Counted from the first letter of the stretch, positions 1 through 11,339 are shown. The stretch: DNA of 64,000 nt from Paramecium tetraurelia (GCF_000165425.1 NW_001799233.1:375256-439255); one strand, 5' to 3'. The notes: a model not told the origin generated them from the sequence alone. Made by a program: numbers and translations.

Positions 1-48
1 TAATACCAAATTAAATACGAAATTGAATGAAAAATTATAAGTCACTGT

Positions 49-1503
49 TCAAGATATTTTGTTATTTTCATAAAACTCATTTTCTATATAAATTTCATTT
101 GGAATCTAAAGTTCAATATGCTGTTTAAAAGTATGAGAGAGTGATAACAAATCAGCATCTTCATCATTAAGATGTGAAACGGTTGCTGATAATCGATTTG
201 TCCAATCACAGTTTTGATTAGAATCAACAATAATTTTAGATTAAGCTAAATTAAGTTTGATTCCTATTTAATGAGACTTTTTTAATTCTTCCCTTTATTT
301 AAATGATCTTATGATGAAATAAACCCTTGACATTTCATATAATAAATTCAAGTAACTTAATTTATTTTCCATTTACTATTTTACTTTTTTATGAAATAGC
401 TTAAATTCCTTCAGATCTAATTCTTAATGATTGAGAAATACTTTTGTAGTTTTAAATCTCCAGTTTTTATATATAATAATATTTTTAAAGTCAGGATAAT
501 AAAATTGGATTAATTTTTTTATTATCTTGTTATTGAGATTGTATTGGTTAAAGATGATAATTACATGTTTGATCATAAAGAGAACAGAAACAATTGAACC
601 AATATTAGCTAATAAATCACCAGCGTGCGGATATTCAAAAATAGTTTTTATTTAATTTCCCTTCATCGCTATGAAAATTACTCCTAGTATATCATTTCCA
701 TAAGCTAGTTTACAAAATTCGACTGAATTTGTTTAGGATTATATAAGTGCTCCATTAATAAATTCAAGTTAAGTTGGATATCCAAATAAGAAGGAATTTT
801 AAAGTTCATAAAAGTTGCTTTAAAGAAAAGTACTTAGAGTGTAACAATTTTATTTTTCAATCTATATGTAAAACTCTTATAAACTATCTTAAACACTACC
901 ATCTAGTGAGTTCAATTATTTTTATTGTACTTACAAAACAATCGTATTCAAGGGTTAAGAAAAAAATTGTTCAATTAATTCATCAGATGCACATTTTTCA
1001 TCCTCTTTTAAATAAATTTATTAACATTTCACTATTTATATGTACATTTCAGATGAGGTATAAATTACACCACTAATATTTTAAAACGCTAAGCTTATTT
1101 TTGGTAAGTAAAATTATGTTCCATCAGTAGCAGTCTCATTTGATTTATTTATCACCTAAAGCTCAGTAAAGCTAAAATTTGTTGTATACATAACTAATGG
1201 TAATAGTATTTTGGATTCAAAGGGATCGATGTAGTTTTCTTCAATTTTCCAATAATACATTTTAATAACATCATAATCCAGGTCCAGCAAAGAAAAATCA
1301 GATACATATATAGAACTAGATATCTTCGGGCTTAGTTTATTGTTTTGCCATAAGTAGAGCACCCAAATAGCATATGCCAAACTGGCTGAGCATATAAGCA
1401 AAGTAACGAGTCCTCCTAAAGCGCTTTTATATATAGATTGTTTTGAATCGATTTGTTGAATGAAGGGAACTCCAAAAAAATCAGCCGTTCGTAATAATTA
1501 CAT
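49..1503 (-). CDS. Two-TM membrane protein, tandem copy A
   Basis: An intact 484-residue frame with no intron, read with TAA/TAG as Gln; the start is the ATG at 1501-1503 and the TGA is at 49-51. After a short N-terminus (DFFGVPF) comes a hydrophobic segment at about residues 28-50. A long polar domain with scattered cysteines follows, then a second hydrophobic segment after the motif PHAGDLL, and a hydrophilic tail of about 170 residues. The plan of two membrane spans with a soluble domain between them fits an unnamed ciliate membrane protein family; I know no function for it. It is the intact member of a tandem pair with the gene at 2286-3744. The tail end differs from copy B while the middle is nearly identical. 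Confidence 0.8.
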
Positions 1504-2285
1504 TGAGTATCTAATAAATTAATTTGATTAAAAAAATACAATAAAATTTTATGATAGAAAGGATATTGATATATATTAAAAAAATTATCATTTAACACAA
1601 CCTAGATCATAAGGTCGAACAACAAGATATTTAGGTTAAATTTTATATTACTTAATTATTTACTAATTTACAATATACATCTTTGATCTCAATTTGTTCA
1701 GTTTAAAATTTATTATGCACTCTAATTATTAATCTTCATCTGTAGTAGAAAAATAGTATGAAAATGAAATTATTTTTATGAGAAAAAACTGATAAATATA
1801 TTTAAACTGATCTTTGGGAAAGTATCAGGGATTTTATTTACCATGCATACTGAGTATGTTCATTTAAGATCAAAGTCCTTTTATTTTCAGACTAATTATC
1901 TCCAATAAATTTTTCAAGCAAAAAGGAGTTTAATATCAATAAAAATAAATAAAATAAACAAGTACTAATTTTCTTTTTCCAATTTAAAAAAATTAAGCTT
2001 CATCATAATATAGAATAAATAAAGAATCAAATGAAATTCGATACAAAAATAGAAATCAAGATAAATTGAATTGTCAGAAAAAGTAAATAATTAAGAATAG
2101 AAATAAACTAAAAAAAGCAAAAGTAAAATCAGAATAGAATCAATCAATCATATTAAGATTTAGTAACTGGACATAATATTAGATAAGAATTCAAAAAGAA
2201 AACAATTATAATAAGAAGCTTATTTCAAAGATCAACATTAATATGGATTTAATACAAATTCAATTCAAAAATTACAAGTCATTGT
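1504..2285. other. Spacer between the tandem copies
   Basis: AT-rich sequence with no convincing gene. One plus-strand frame stays open from about 2010 into the 3' end of copy B. TGA is rare by chance at this base composition and the frame resembles nothing, so I read it as fortuitous. The spacer should hold the promoter of copy A and the 3' end signal of copy B. Confidence 0.5.
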
Positions 2286-3744
2286 TCATGATATTTTATT
2301 ACTTTCATAAAAGTCGTTTTCTAATTCAATTTCATTTGGAATTTAAAGATGATTGTGATCTTTAGGATTATAAGAAAGGGATAATAAATCAGCATCTTCA
2401 TCATTAAGATGTGAAACGGTTGCTGATAATCGATTTGTCCAATCACAGTTTTGATTAGAATCAACAATAATTTTAGATTAAGCTAAATTAAGTTTGATTC
2501 CTATTTAATGAGACTTTTTTAATTCTTCCCTTTATTTAAATGATCTTATGATGAAATAAACCCTTGACATTTCATATAATAAATTCAAGTAACTTAATTT
2601 ATTTTCCATTTACTATTTTACTTTTTTATGAAATAGCTTAAATTCCTTCAGATCTAATTCTTAATGATTGAGAAATACTTTTGCAGTTTTAAATCTCCAA
2701 TTTTTTTATATAATAATATTTTTAAAGTCAGGATAATAAAATTGGATTAATTTTTTTATTATCTTTTTATTAAGATAGTATTGGTTAAAAATGATAATTA
2801 CATGTTTGATCATAAAGAGAACAGAAACAATTGAACCAATATTAGCTAATCAAATCACCAGCGTGCGGATATTCAAAAATAGTTTTTATTTAATTTCCCT
2901 TCATCACTATGTAAATTAAACCTAGAATATCATTTCCATAAGCTAGTCTACAAAATTCGGCTGAATTTGTTTAAGATTATATAAATGCTCCATTAATATA
3001 TTCAAGGTAAGTTGGATATCCAAATAAGAAGGAATTTTAAAGTTCATAAAAGTTGCTTTAAAGAAAAGTATTTAGAGTGTAACAATTTTATTTTTCAATC
3101 TATATGTAAAACTCTTATAAACTATTTTAAACACTACCATCTAGTGAGTTCAATTATTTTTATTGTACTTACAAAACAATCGTATTCAAGGGTTAAGAAA
3201 AAAATTGTTCGATTAATTCATCAGATGCACATTTTTCATTCTCTTTTAAATAAATTTATTAACATTTCACAATTTATATGTACATTTCAGATGTGGTATA
3301 AATTACACCACTAATATTTTAAAACGCTAAGCTCATTTTTGGTAAATAATATTACGTCCCGTCAGCAGAGGTTTCATTTGACCTATTTATAACTTAAAGT
3401 TCAGAGAAGCTAAAATTTGTTGTATACATAACTAATGGTAATAGTATTTTGGATTCAAAAGGATCAAGGTAATTTTCTTCAATTTTCCAATAATACAATT
3501 TAATAACATCATAATCCAGATCCAGCAAAGAAAAATCAGAAACATACACAGAATTAGAAATCTTTGGGCTTAGTTAATTGTTTTGCCATTTGAAAAGCAC
3601 CCAAATGGCATATGCAAAACTGGCTGAACTTATAAGCAAAGTAATTAATCCTCCAAAAGCACTTTTATATATTGATTGTTTTGGATCTATTTGTTAGACA
3701 AAAGGAGCTCCAAAAAAATCAGCAGCCCTTAAAATTTTTATCAT
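2286..3744 (-). pseudogene. Two-TM membrane protein, tandem copy B, with a single-base frame break
   Basis: Homologous along its whole length to copy A (ATG at 3742-3744, TGA matching copy A's at 2286-2288), but the span is 1,459 bases, one more than a multiple of three. An extra base at 2851 (AATCAAATC here, AATAAATC in copy A) shifts the frame just before the second membrane segment. The shifted frame reaches a TGA about 30 codons later. Downstream of the break the original frame is still open to the same final stop, so the lesion is either recent or an assembly error. If real, the product would keep the first TM and central domain and lose the second TM and the tail. Confidence 0.7.
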
Positions 3745-4287
3745 TTTGAGATTAATATATCAATAATAAATGATTTAACTTTATTTTGGTTAAATATTAT
3801 AATCTTGGTATTAAGCAATACTAAAGCTTGAATTAGTAATAAGATTTACAATAATGGCTTACTAATTCTTGTTCATAGTAATTTCAAATAATTTTTAGAA
3901 ATTTTGGAGAAAACAGTAATTAATTCAAAATTTTTTTTTAAATAACTTATTTCATAAATTTTTCTTAAATAATATTGTAATGCATAAATAATAAAGTACA
4001 TGTATAAATGTCAGTAATTTATGAAAGACATACTTTTGATTTGCATTTAATCTTATGAAACCTTATATCAAGATCTTTATTTTTCACATTTAATTTATCT
4101 AAATTAGTATTTGTTTTACAACAGTTTAGCTCATTTCTTCCAAATTAAAATTTTTTTGAATGATAATCGGTCTATATTTTATATTTTCTTAATTTATTGA
4201 TAGTAGGTTCTAAGTTCTTTTCCTATATTCAAAAATATTATATTTAATTCAACCTTAGTAAAATTATATTATTATAAATATATATAA
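3745..4287. other. Intergenic, nothing recognised
   Basis: Very AT-rich sequence between the start of copy B and the next plus-strand gene, with many A/T homopolymers. No frame resembling a protein and no RNA gene was seen. It must contain two divergent promoters. Confidence 0.5.
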
Positions 4288-5626
4288 ATGCAAGAAAATA
4301 GAAAATAAATGCTAAAATCTTAAGATTCTGATAGAAGTATAAAGAATGCAGCTGATAATATTACTAAAATAACGAACAAAAAAATTCAACAGTTGGCCTT
4401 TTTAACATAATTTCCATAATAAAGAAAATTTACAGTAGTTGATAAAGTGAATAAGCTGATTGATAAGACACAAAGTAAACTGAAGCATCAATAAATACCA
4501 AAGGATGTTCAATTTTATTAAAGAAATATAAAAAAGTTTGAGAATTTGTCATCATTTATTAATTCAAAGGGATTACTGTCAGCTAATTTTAGTATGCCTA
4601 AATTAAGAGTAAAGGAGTAAGTAGATGATTAGGAACAGGAATATGTTGATTATTTGCTTGCAAAAAATTGTAAAATTATATTTTATTGTAGATAAGCTTT
4701 AATAAGAAAGACAAAGAAGAAAAAGTAAATAAGTGAAAGAGAACTATGAATAATGTTGGGAGTTAGATAACTCAGACTATGATTTTGAGTCTCCAATAAA
4801 CGTAGGTAAGGAGCTAAAATTGGCCCATTAAGATCAAATAAAAGGGGAAATAGAAGCAAAAGCGAAACTGTGGGAATTATAACAAATTAGGAAATATTAA
4901 AGAAAGCCAAACAACTTTGACTTTAAGAGTTCTTAAAGATCTTCGTAACACAAATTATAGGAAGAAGATGAAGTTGTAGTGGATTAAGGGCAATTAAATG
5001 CTTAGCACTATAAAGAGTAATCAGATAAGGTGATTAAAATGATTTGGAATGCAGCAAAAAAAATATACAATAAAAAGGAAGATCAGATAAAAAAAGAGAT
5101 ATTAATGCATTAAATAGAAAAAAATTACAGATAAAAATAGAGGGAGATGGCAAAAGAAGAAATCAATAAAATTTTACTTAGTATAATCATATGTTATATT
5201 TGAGCGGGTCAAAAACAGCATTTGATATTTGCTAAAACTGTCAGACATTTACCAGAGAATGGTGATTCAAAATAAAATACAGAGCACTTTTTCAGAAAAA
5301 AAGGGCAAACCTCACGCAAAATATAAGCCCCATACTCATTGTCACCACCAAGTTAGAACGAAGAACTGAAATCGAATAGAAAAATATCATATATTAATTC
5401 TAGACTGCATGATATTGTTCATCAAATTGATAAAATACCAGTAGGAGATTAAGCTTAAACAATAAGGAAAATGTAGAGTGAATAAATACTGTACTAAACA
5501 TTGAGAGAAACTCTTTAACCTGATTAAATAAAAGATACATTAAAGGGTCTGTTTCTTCCAACAGATCATTTATATAAAAGGCCCTTACAATTCAACAAGA
5601 AGCACTTCTAAAATTAAATCTTATGA
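4288..5626 (+). CDS. Hypothetical charged Gln/Lys-rich protein
   Basis: I do not recognise this gene. The ATG at 4288 opens a frame rich in Lys, Gln and Glu that runs to a TGA at 5624-5626, about 430 residues. It needs two introns: one of 22 nt near 4673-4694 ending in TAG, and one of 24 nt near 5180-5203 whose best-fitting acceptor is GAG, which is unusual. The N-terminal third (NAADNITKITNKK) and the stretch around 5050-5160 look helical and could form coiled coil. There is no signal peptide or membrane segment. It is the first of three plus-strand genes with 20-70 base spacers. A cytoskeletal role is possible but only a guess. Confidence 0.65.
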
Positions 5627-5695
5627 CTCTTCTATTTATATTGTAAATTTAAATATAATTTATTGATTTTCACTATTAAATTAATTGATAAAAAA

Positions 5696-6446
5696 ATGTC
5701 CTCAGGAGAATTGCCTCAAGATAAGAAAACCTTATTTTTATCCCTCGTTTAGAAGAAGCATGCTGAAACAGATGCATAAAAAATTTAGAATCGTATATTG
5801 TAATTGAAAATGGAACATGAAAAAGTGATGAAACGCGTTCAATAAGATGAAGAAAGAGCTGATGAAATTTACAGACATAGAGTTGAGATATAACTAAAGG
5901 TTATCTATTCTTTATATTAATTTATAGAAGGAAAATAAGTTAAAACAAAAATAAGCACAACCTCCTCCATTCTCACTGGCTGTATCTCATCATCAAAGAC
6001 AGGTTCTGAAAAAAATTAAGGAAGATGATTTATTAAAAAAGAAATCAGAAGCAAAACTCTTTAGAGAGCAGTTAAAAAAAGATTTTTAGGGCGTTTAAAT
6101 GCAAAAAAGTCTGGAGTAGGAAGTTTATCGAATAAAAGCAATATAAGTAAAAGAAGAAGAAAGGCAATCTACTGAGGTGGCTGTGTTGAAAATGAAATAA
6201 AAAAGGGAAAAGGTTAGATACCAAATAGAAAATGAAAAGGATTAGATAATTAAAGAAAAGAAGTTATATGATTTTAAAATATCAGAATTAGAGCAATAAG
6301 AACAATTAGCAATGATGGAGTTATAAAATTCATTAGCCCATCAATAATTTGTTTAAAAGAAAATAGAACAAGCATAGAAATTATCACCTAGTGATTATGA
6401 GAAACAATATCAAAATAATAATAAAAACGCTGAGACCACATAATGA
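5696..6446 (+). CDS. Coiled-coil protein
   Basis: The frame starts at ATG 5696 (MSSGELPQDKK) and ends at TGA 6444-6446, with one 28-nt GT..TAG intron near 5897-5924. The product is about 240 residues, almost wholly helical and charged, with heptad-like spacing of Leu, Ile and Val. A short Pro-rich break (QPPPFS) falls near residue 80. It has no TM, signal peptide or catalytic motif. The length and layout recall small ciliate basal-body or striated-fibre proteins, but I see no family signature. It ends 19 bases before the next ATG on the same strand. Confidence 0.7.
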
Positions 6447-6465
6447 TAATTATTAATATTTTTAT

Positions 6466-6968
6466 ATGCTAAACGAAAGTTTGGAATCTGATCAAGAAAT
6501 AGACCCAGAAAGGGAAAGACAAAAGCTTATGCTAAAGAGGCAAAAGTCAATTGAGGAAAGTCTCTAATTAAATGTTAAGGATCATATTGCAAAATTAGAG
6601 GTATTGAGTAAAATATTCGAAGAATTATTTGGCTGAGCTTAAAAAGGACTTAGAAATTAGCAAAAAGGAAATGTCTAACTTAAGAATGGATATAGCGACA
6701 GTAAAAAATAACCACGGTAAATCAAGCGATGATCTATGTACTTTTATATAAAATGATGTATAACTGATTGTAATAAACAAAGGCAAAAAGATAACTAAAT
6801 GAGGCTTTAAAGAAATCTTAGGATGCTAAACATGATGCTGAATTTTTAGATGCACAATTAAATGTTTTAAAAAGTGATAAAGAAAAATTGTAGGATGTTA
6901 AAGATACATTAGAAAAGAGAATAATATCTTGTGAAACAGATGTTGGTTTTAAACATGTGTATGATTGA
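6466..6968 (+). CDS. Small coiled-coil protein
   Basis: The frame starts at ATG 6466 (MLNESLESDQEID) and ends at TGA 6966-6968, about 150 residues. Two short introns are needed, each starting with GTA and ending in AAG. One is near 6601-6622; the other lies just before the exon beginning AKRQLNEALK. The protein is acidic and helical with long Leu-rich coiled coil (NVLKSDKEKLQDVKDTLEK). Function unknown. Its stop lies 12 bases from the stop of the convergent bS18m gene, so the two 3' untranslated regions must overlap. Confidence 0.65.
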
Positions 6969-6980
6969 ATATTAACAATA

Positions 6981-8535
6981 TCACTTATTTAATCTAGATT
7001 TGACTTCTTCAATAATCCTTAAGCTTTCATCATAGGAATAGGCTTATTTTGGTTTTTAATAAACAAGCTCCTATAGTTTTTCCATTTATAAGGTTTACTC
7101 ACTTATAAAGGCTTAACTCAAATAGTAGGTGGGGATTTTCTCAATATTAGACTATAATTTAAAATAGAGAAATTATTTTACTTTGATTTTATTAAATTCT
7201 TCGACAAACTCTCCGTCTTTAGCCTCAATTTCTTTTTTAATTTCTTATTTTAGTATTTATTCATCTCTCATCACTTAAAATTTGACATCATTTCCATTGA
7301 ATCTATAATTTCTTGTATCTTCTTCTTCTTTGGTCAATTTGATGCCTTATTATTCTAATTCTTTCTTCTTCAGTTTTTCTGCATAAACTATACCTTTGAT
7401 AATATTCAAATTATTTGGTCTAGCTTAACCTGGATTTATTTCTTAATCATCCTCAGTCATAGTTTAGCTCTCCAATGATCTCTCCCTTTTTTGTAATGGG
7501 GTTTCTGTATATACTTAACCTGTAGCCAGATTAACCTTTCTTCTTGAAAATTCTTAAATGTCATCTTCAATGCTAGTAAGTGATTTTTTATGATAAGGTT
7601 GAATAATTGAATTTGAGGGTAAGAGAACTAGAATTAACATGTTAAAATACGCATATGTTTTGCTGTTTTAATAGACCTTGTAACTTTCTTATGTTAAACT
7701 TCTGCTAAACTGGTTTGATGTCTATTCTTAATCTTGCCACTTTTGTTCAAAAATTAAACCAAGAATTCTGTATTTCTCCAATGAATATCGTAATTGTTTA
7801 CTCTTCTGATTGGTCTTTTAGGTTAGGGATGATGATGATAAACAACTTCATCACTAACCAATTCGTTTACATGTTCTAAATGATCTTTGGTGTTTATTAA
7901 AATGTCTTTCTACTTATCATGGTTTTTTAATTTCATATTATTTGGATATTTATTAATTGGAACATTAAATTAATCCTTGCCAATATCTTATCTCAAAGCT
8001 ATGTCCACTATCTTTTAAACAGTAAATTCCTCTCCGGGTGCCATATAAACTAAACGAGCTTACTCATTATTTTTTAACAACTAGAAAAATGCATCATAAC
8101 TTAATGGAATGCCTTTCTAATTTTTTAATTATTTAAATACTTCTACACCATTTGTCAAAATCTCTTCTCTTGATAGTCCAGTGTCTTCTAATTCTTACAA
8201 TTTCTTTGTAACTTGAGTTTGTATTTATTTCATTTATTCCTCTGATAAGTTCTTCAATGCTCCTTTTGGACTGATCTGACCTTCAACAAATGTTTTAAAC
8301 TTGCTTAATAACATTATGATATTACATTTTGATGTAAAGCATTTTCAAATGTTGGTACAGCAATATCTTTATATCTCAAAAGGGACTTAATATAAGGCAC
8401 TTCTTTAGACTATCTATGTAATGTAGTAGGTGGTTTATGATCTAAAAATTAAGGATGGATTTTATCAAATTCAGGGTTGGTTAATAAGTCCTTCTTGATT
8501 TTTGAGAAGTGACGAGAGAGTCTTATAATTATCAT
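6981..8535 (-). CDS. Mitochondrial ribosomal protein bS18m, extended form
   Basis: A component of the mitochondrial small ribosomal subunit. The bS18 core is clear in the second half: FLNKSGKIKNRHQTSL, then KKVTRSIKTAKHM joined across a 23-nt intron to LLLPSN, matching the bacterial pattern of a FLTENGKI-like strand, a basic helix and RARNLALLP. The ATG at 8533-8535 gives MIIIRLSRHFSKIKK, a typical basic mitochondrial presequence. At more than 400 residues it is several times longer than bacterial S18 (about 75), with long N- and C-terminal extensions, as is common in ciliate mitoribosomes. Three introns were inferred, near 8306-8331, 7630-7660 and 7150-7180. The stop is the TGA at 6981-6983. 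Confidence 0.8.
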
Positions 8536-8715
8536 ATTTAAATAAATTAGAAAATTTATTTTTGTTTATTAATCTCAATATTAAAGAGAGAATATTGACA
8601 TCAATTAGGAGACCCTTGAAGTTGACTTCAAATTAAATTCAGTTATCATGTCCATATGAATATTTTACCTTGACAATTAGAGGATCAATTTAACCACTCA
8701 TTATAATATTATAAA

Positions 8716-8967
8716 TCATATATATGGATTTTCAATTTCTACCATTCCATCAATTGCAAAACTATTTATCAAAGCTCCTCTGCAAATTACAAGTCCTAAT
8801 ATTCTTTGTGATGGCAATTCTCTCACTTCATCCAATACTAGATTGAGTTGATTATCAAATGATAACAAGGTTCCTTTGACTTATCTTCCTCCTTAAAATT
8901 ATATAACAACTTCTTTGTTTATGTGTGATTACAACTTTATAATCGACTCTTTTGGTAATTAATTCAT
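8716..8967 (-). CDS. LSM7: U6 snRNA-associated Sm-like protein LSM7
   Basis: An intronless frame of 83 residues. The Sm1 motif is visible as VVIQFQGGRQVKGTLLSFD followed by NLVLDEV. The Sm2 motif is LGLVICRGALI, and the protein ends EIENPYI, which fits LSM7 better than other Lsm proteins (LSM7 typically has FQGGRE, LGLVVCRG and ENPF). LSM7 belongs to the Lsm1-7 ring, which acts in mRNA decay, and to the Lsm2-8 ring on U6 snRNA. The start at 8965-8967 is 19 bases from the start of the divergent NAA20 gene. Confidence 0.85.
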
Positions 8968-8986
8968 AAATTTTTTATTTATTATT
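8968..8986. promoter_or_regulatory. 19-bp divergent intergenic region, LSM7 / NAA20
   Basis: Only 19 AT-rich bases separate the initiation codons of LSM7 (minus) and NAA20 (plus). Any shared promoter must extend into, or lie within, the coding sequences, or the 5' untranslated regions are nearly absent. No TATA-like element can be singled out, because the whole spacer is A/T. Confidence 0.4.
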
Positions 8987-9631
8987 ATGTCAACCATTAA
9001 ACCATTTCAAATTTTCGATATTTTGGATTACAACAACATAAATTTAGACATCCTGACTGAGACAGTAACTATTAAACTAAATTCAGTTCAATGTTGGCTT
9101 TTATGGAAAGTATATTGCTAAATGGCCAGAATTTTGCATTTCCATCAAAAACCACTTTGGCAATTTCTAAGGATATTGTAATATTTCTATTTATATTTAA
9201 GTATTGGGAAAGATTGAGGGAGAAAAAGCTAATAACAATAAGCAGAATTGGCATGGTCATATTAGTGTATAAAAAATACTACTTTATTAAGGCAATTACT
9301 GTAGCACCAGAATATAGAAGGTAGGGAGTAGCAAGGTTTTTGATGAATTATATTGAAGATGTAACTAATAGTTAAAATGGATGGTATGTGGATTTATTTG
9401 TTCGACCTTCAAATAAAATTGCTGTTTTGATGTATTAAAATTTTGGATATGAAATATATCAGACAGTGTACTAGTACTATAGCGGTCAAAATGGTAAATG
9501 TGAGGATGCATATGGTAATTGCCCTTTAATTCAAATTAGATATGAGAAAGTCTATGTTGAGAGATAAATAAAAACTAAAATAGAAACCAACTGGAAAAGT
9601 AATCAAACCAGAAGATTTAGAATTTAATTGA
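8987..9631 (+). CDS. NAA20: N-alpha-acetyltransferase NatB catalytic subunit
   Basis: NatB acetylates the N-terminus of proteins that start Met-Asp/Glu/Asn/Gln. The N-terminus STIKPFQIFDIL..NNINLDILTET and the C-terminal block DAYDMRK are diagnostic of NAA20. The acetyl-CoA-binding loop appears as TVAPEYRRQGVARFLMNY (R-x-x-G-x-A type), and VDLFVRPSNKIAV follows as in the family. Four short introns restore the frame: near 9070-9091, 9178-9201, 9265-9290 and a 25-nt one near 9515. The protein ends at TGA 9629-9631, about 180 residues, the usual length for this enzyme. In other eukaryotes it works with the auxiliary subunit NAA25, which is not in this window. Confidence 0.88.
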
Positions 9632-10924
9632 GTTTGTAAAATATTATACATTAATAATTATTTCTTAGAGTTCTGTTTAATTTTAACCAATTATTCTTGA
9701 TACTAAAATATATTAAATCAGATTTTACAAATAGCTATCTACTTTATTAAATTATTTATCATAAAAAGAAAAATCTTTTGGATTCTTTTCGTCATAAATG
9801 TTTTCCTCTAAGTATAGGATTCTATAGAAACTTATTACTCTACATTTATTTATAATTCAATCAGGCTTAAAGAGAGTGAAATAGTTATCAATACCCATTA
9901 AATCATTTTAATAACATTTTAGATGCTTAATAACTTCTAAAAATGCATAAAAGGCTTGAGAATATCATATATGCAAAAGTTAAAGATCTTAAGATTATTA
10001 ATGTTGGATCGAGAATACTTAAGTAAAGGAGTATCCGATCTTTAATTTATAAAAAACAGCTAAAGTCAAAATTCTTAAACATATCTATTATTTGTTTTCA
10101 TTTCTAGCATGGAATTTTTTATAGCATCTAGCAAAAATTATATATGTGTTTATCCAATACAAATTTATTAAAATATAAGATTGATTAGTTCACATATAGA
10201 TTTAATGATAAACGACACTAAAGAGTTAAATCCAGATTAATTTGAATTAACTATAAAATTAGATCGCTATAATTTATATGAACAAATTTAAAATAAATAT
10301 CATTAATTAAATCAATAGGAAATTATGGGCTTAGAGAATTAAAATTTCGAAAATTATTACTATTTAATATCATTATAAGAAATAGCAATGCACAATTATT
10401 TAATTCTCTCTTTTTAGTCATATAAAAGAACACTTAATTTATTATGCATTTATTGAAAAGAGAATTCACAATCAAATAAACTAAGAAAATTGTTAAATTA
10501 CTACAATACTAATCTAGGTTAAATCAAAAGTGTAATTCAAATTTATATATGGAGCCTTGAGATTTGACTAAATAAATTCTCAAAAAATTTAATAAAATAA
10601 TAGATAAAAATAATTGGAATTATTTATACAGTTAAGAGACTTGATATTGGAATATGATTTAAGATGAATATCAAAAGTTGGGTGATTTAAATATCTACTA
10701 TGTATCCTTAACTTTTTTGTCCTTTAGAAATCTGTTTTTATGAAGTCAGTTACAAATTACGTTCTATTAGTTTAGGTTTTTGATCATGAATAATTCAAAA
10801 TGATATACATTTGCTTGGAATGAGGTTTGGATTTTAGAATCGATATAAACAATAGAAATAAATGGAACAAAAAATTAATTATTTTTTTGGATATTGATAA
10901 TTATATTTATGATAATAATATTTA
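9632..10924. other. Long gap holding decayed open frames
   Basis: This is 1.3 kb without an intact gene, unusual for so dense a genome. On the plus strand a frame from about 9942 (MHKRLENIIYAKVKDL) and another from about 10208 (MINDTKELNPDQFELT) read like protein. The second has an in-frame TGA near 10450 and continues sensibly beyond it to about 10565. I could not connect them with introns or assign a family. The region could be a relic gene or chance open frames, since TGA is rare at this composition. Confidence 0.4.
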
Positions 10925-11339
10925 ATGTTTCTAAAGCGAATAGCATCTTCTTTTTCAAAAAGTCATCACTTAGTGATACCATATTATAATAAGGGTATAA
11001 TAGTTATAGTTATTGATAGGCTATCAAAATCCCATTTATAATGAATTAGTGGCAAACTTGGTTAGGGATGGTTTGAAAATCAAAGATGTTGATGGATTTA
11101 TCTATGCTTTTAATAATGTTATCGCTTCAGTCAAGCATGAAGATTTCAAAGAGTTCGCTAATAAGACTTGTGATTCTGAATTGGTGAAAGGGTTTGAAAC
11201 AGGATTAAAAAGACTCCAAGATAATAATCAATTTATTGAACCAATCTATGATCCTGAAATTGAGGAAGAAATTATTATTTCTGATATAACTTTTGGCTTT
11301 GAATTGAATGATTAAGTAAGTTACTATCTTTAAGTATGA
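10925..11339 (+). CDS. Small mitochondrial-type protein, unknown
   Basis: The ATG at 10925 gives MFLKRIASSFSKSHHLVIPYY, a basic presequence-like start. A 25-nt intron ending in TAG (about 10995-11019) joins NKG to YQNPIYNELVANLV. The body has a region that may be two helices (DVDGFIYAFNNVIASV) and an acidic C-terminal stretch (DPEIEEEIIISDITFGFELND). In the continuous frame the first TGA is at 11337-11339. A 19-nt intron near 11315 could extend the protein instead, so the 3' end is uncertain. About 125 residues. The start region suggests import into mitochondria; no catalytic motif was recognised. Confidence 0.6.

Larger units (their letters stand above)
49..3744. repeat. Tandem gene duplication, unit about 1.46 kb, offset about 2,237 bp
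   Basis: Bases 49-1503 and 2286-3744 are two direct copies of one gene. Similarity is uneven. The stretch at about 155-460 matches 2392-2700 with almost no change. The 5' coding end (about 1090-1500 versus 3330-3740) and the last 100 bases of coding sequence differ much more. The spacer at 1504-2285 has no counterpart that I can see. An uneven identity profile like this is what gene conversion between neighbours produces. Confidence 0.85.

Noticed and set aside
774-1076. Plus-strand frames at 774-1076 and 3012-3314 that are nearly identical to each other
   Set aside because: They are antisense shadows of the two tandem minus-strand genes; their similarity only reflects the duplication.
2010-2480. 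A long open plus-strand frame across the spacer and the 3' end of copy B
   Set aside because: It is antisense to a real gene over half its length and resembles no protein; open frames are frequent because TGA is rare at this composition.
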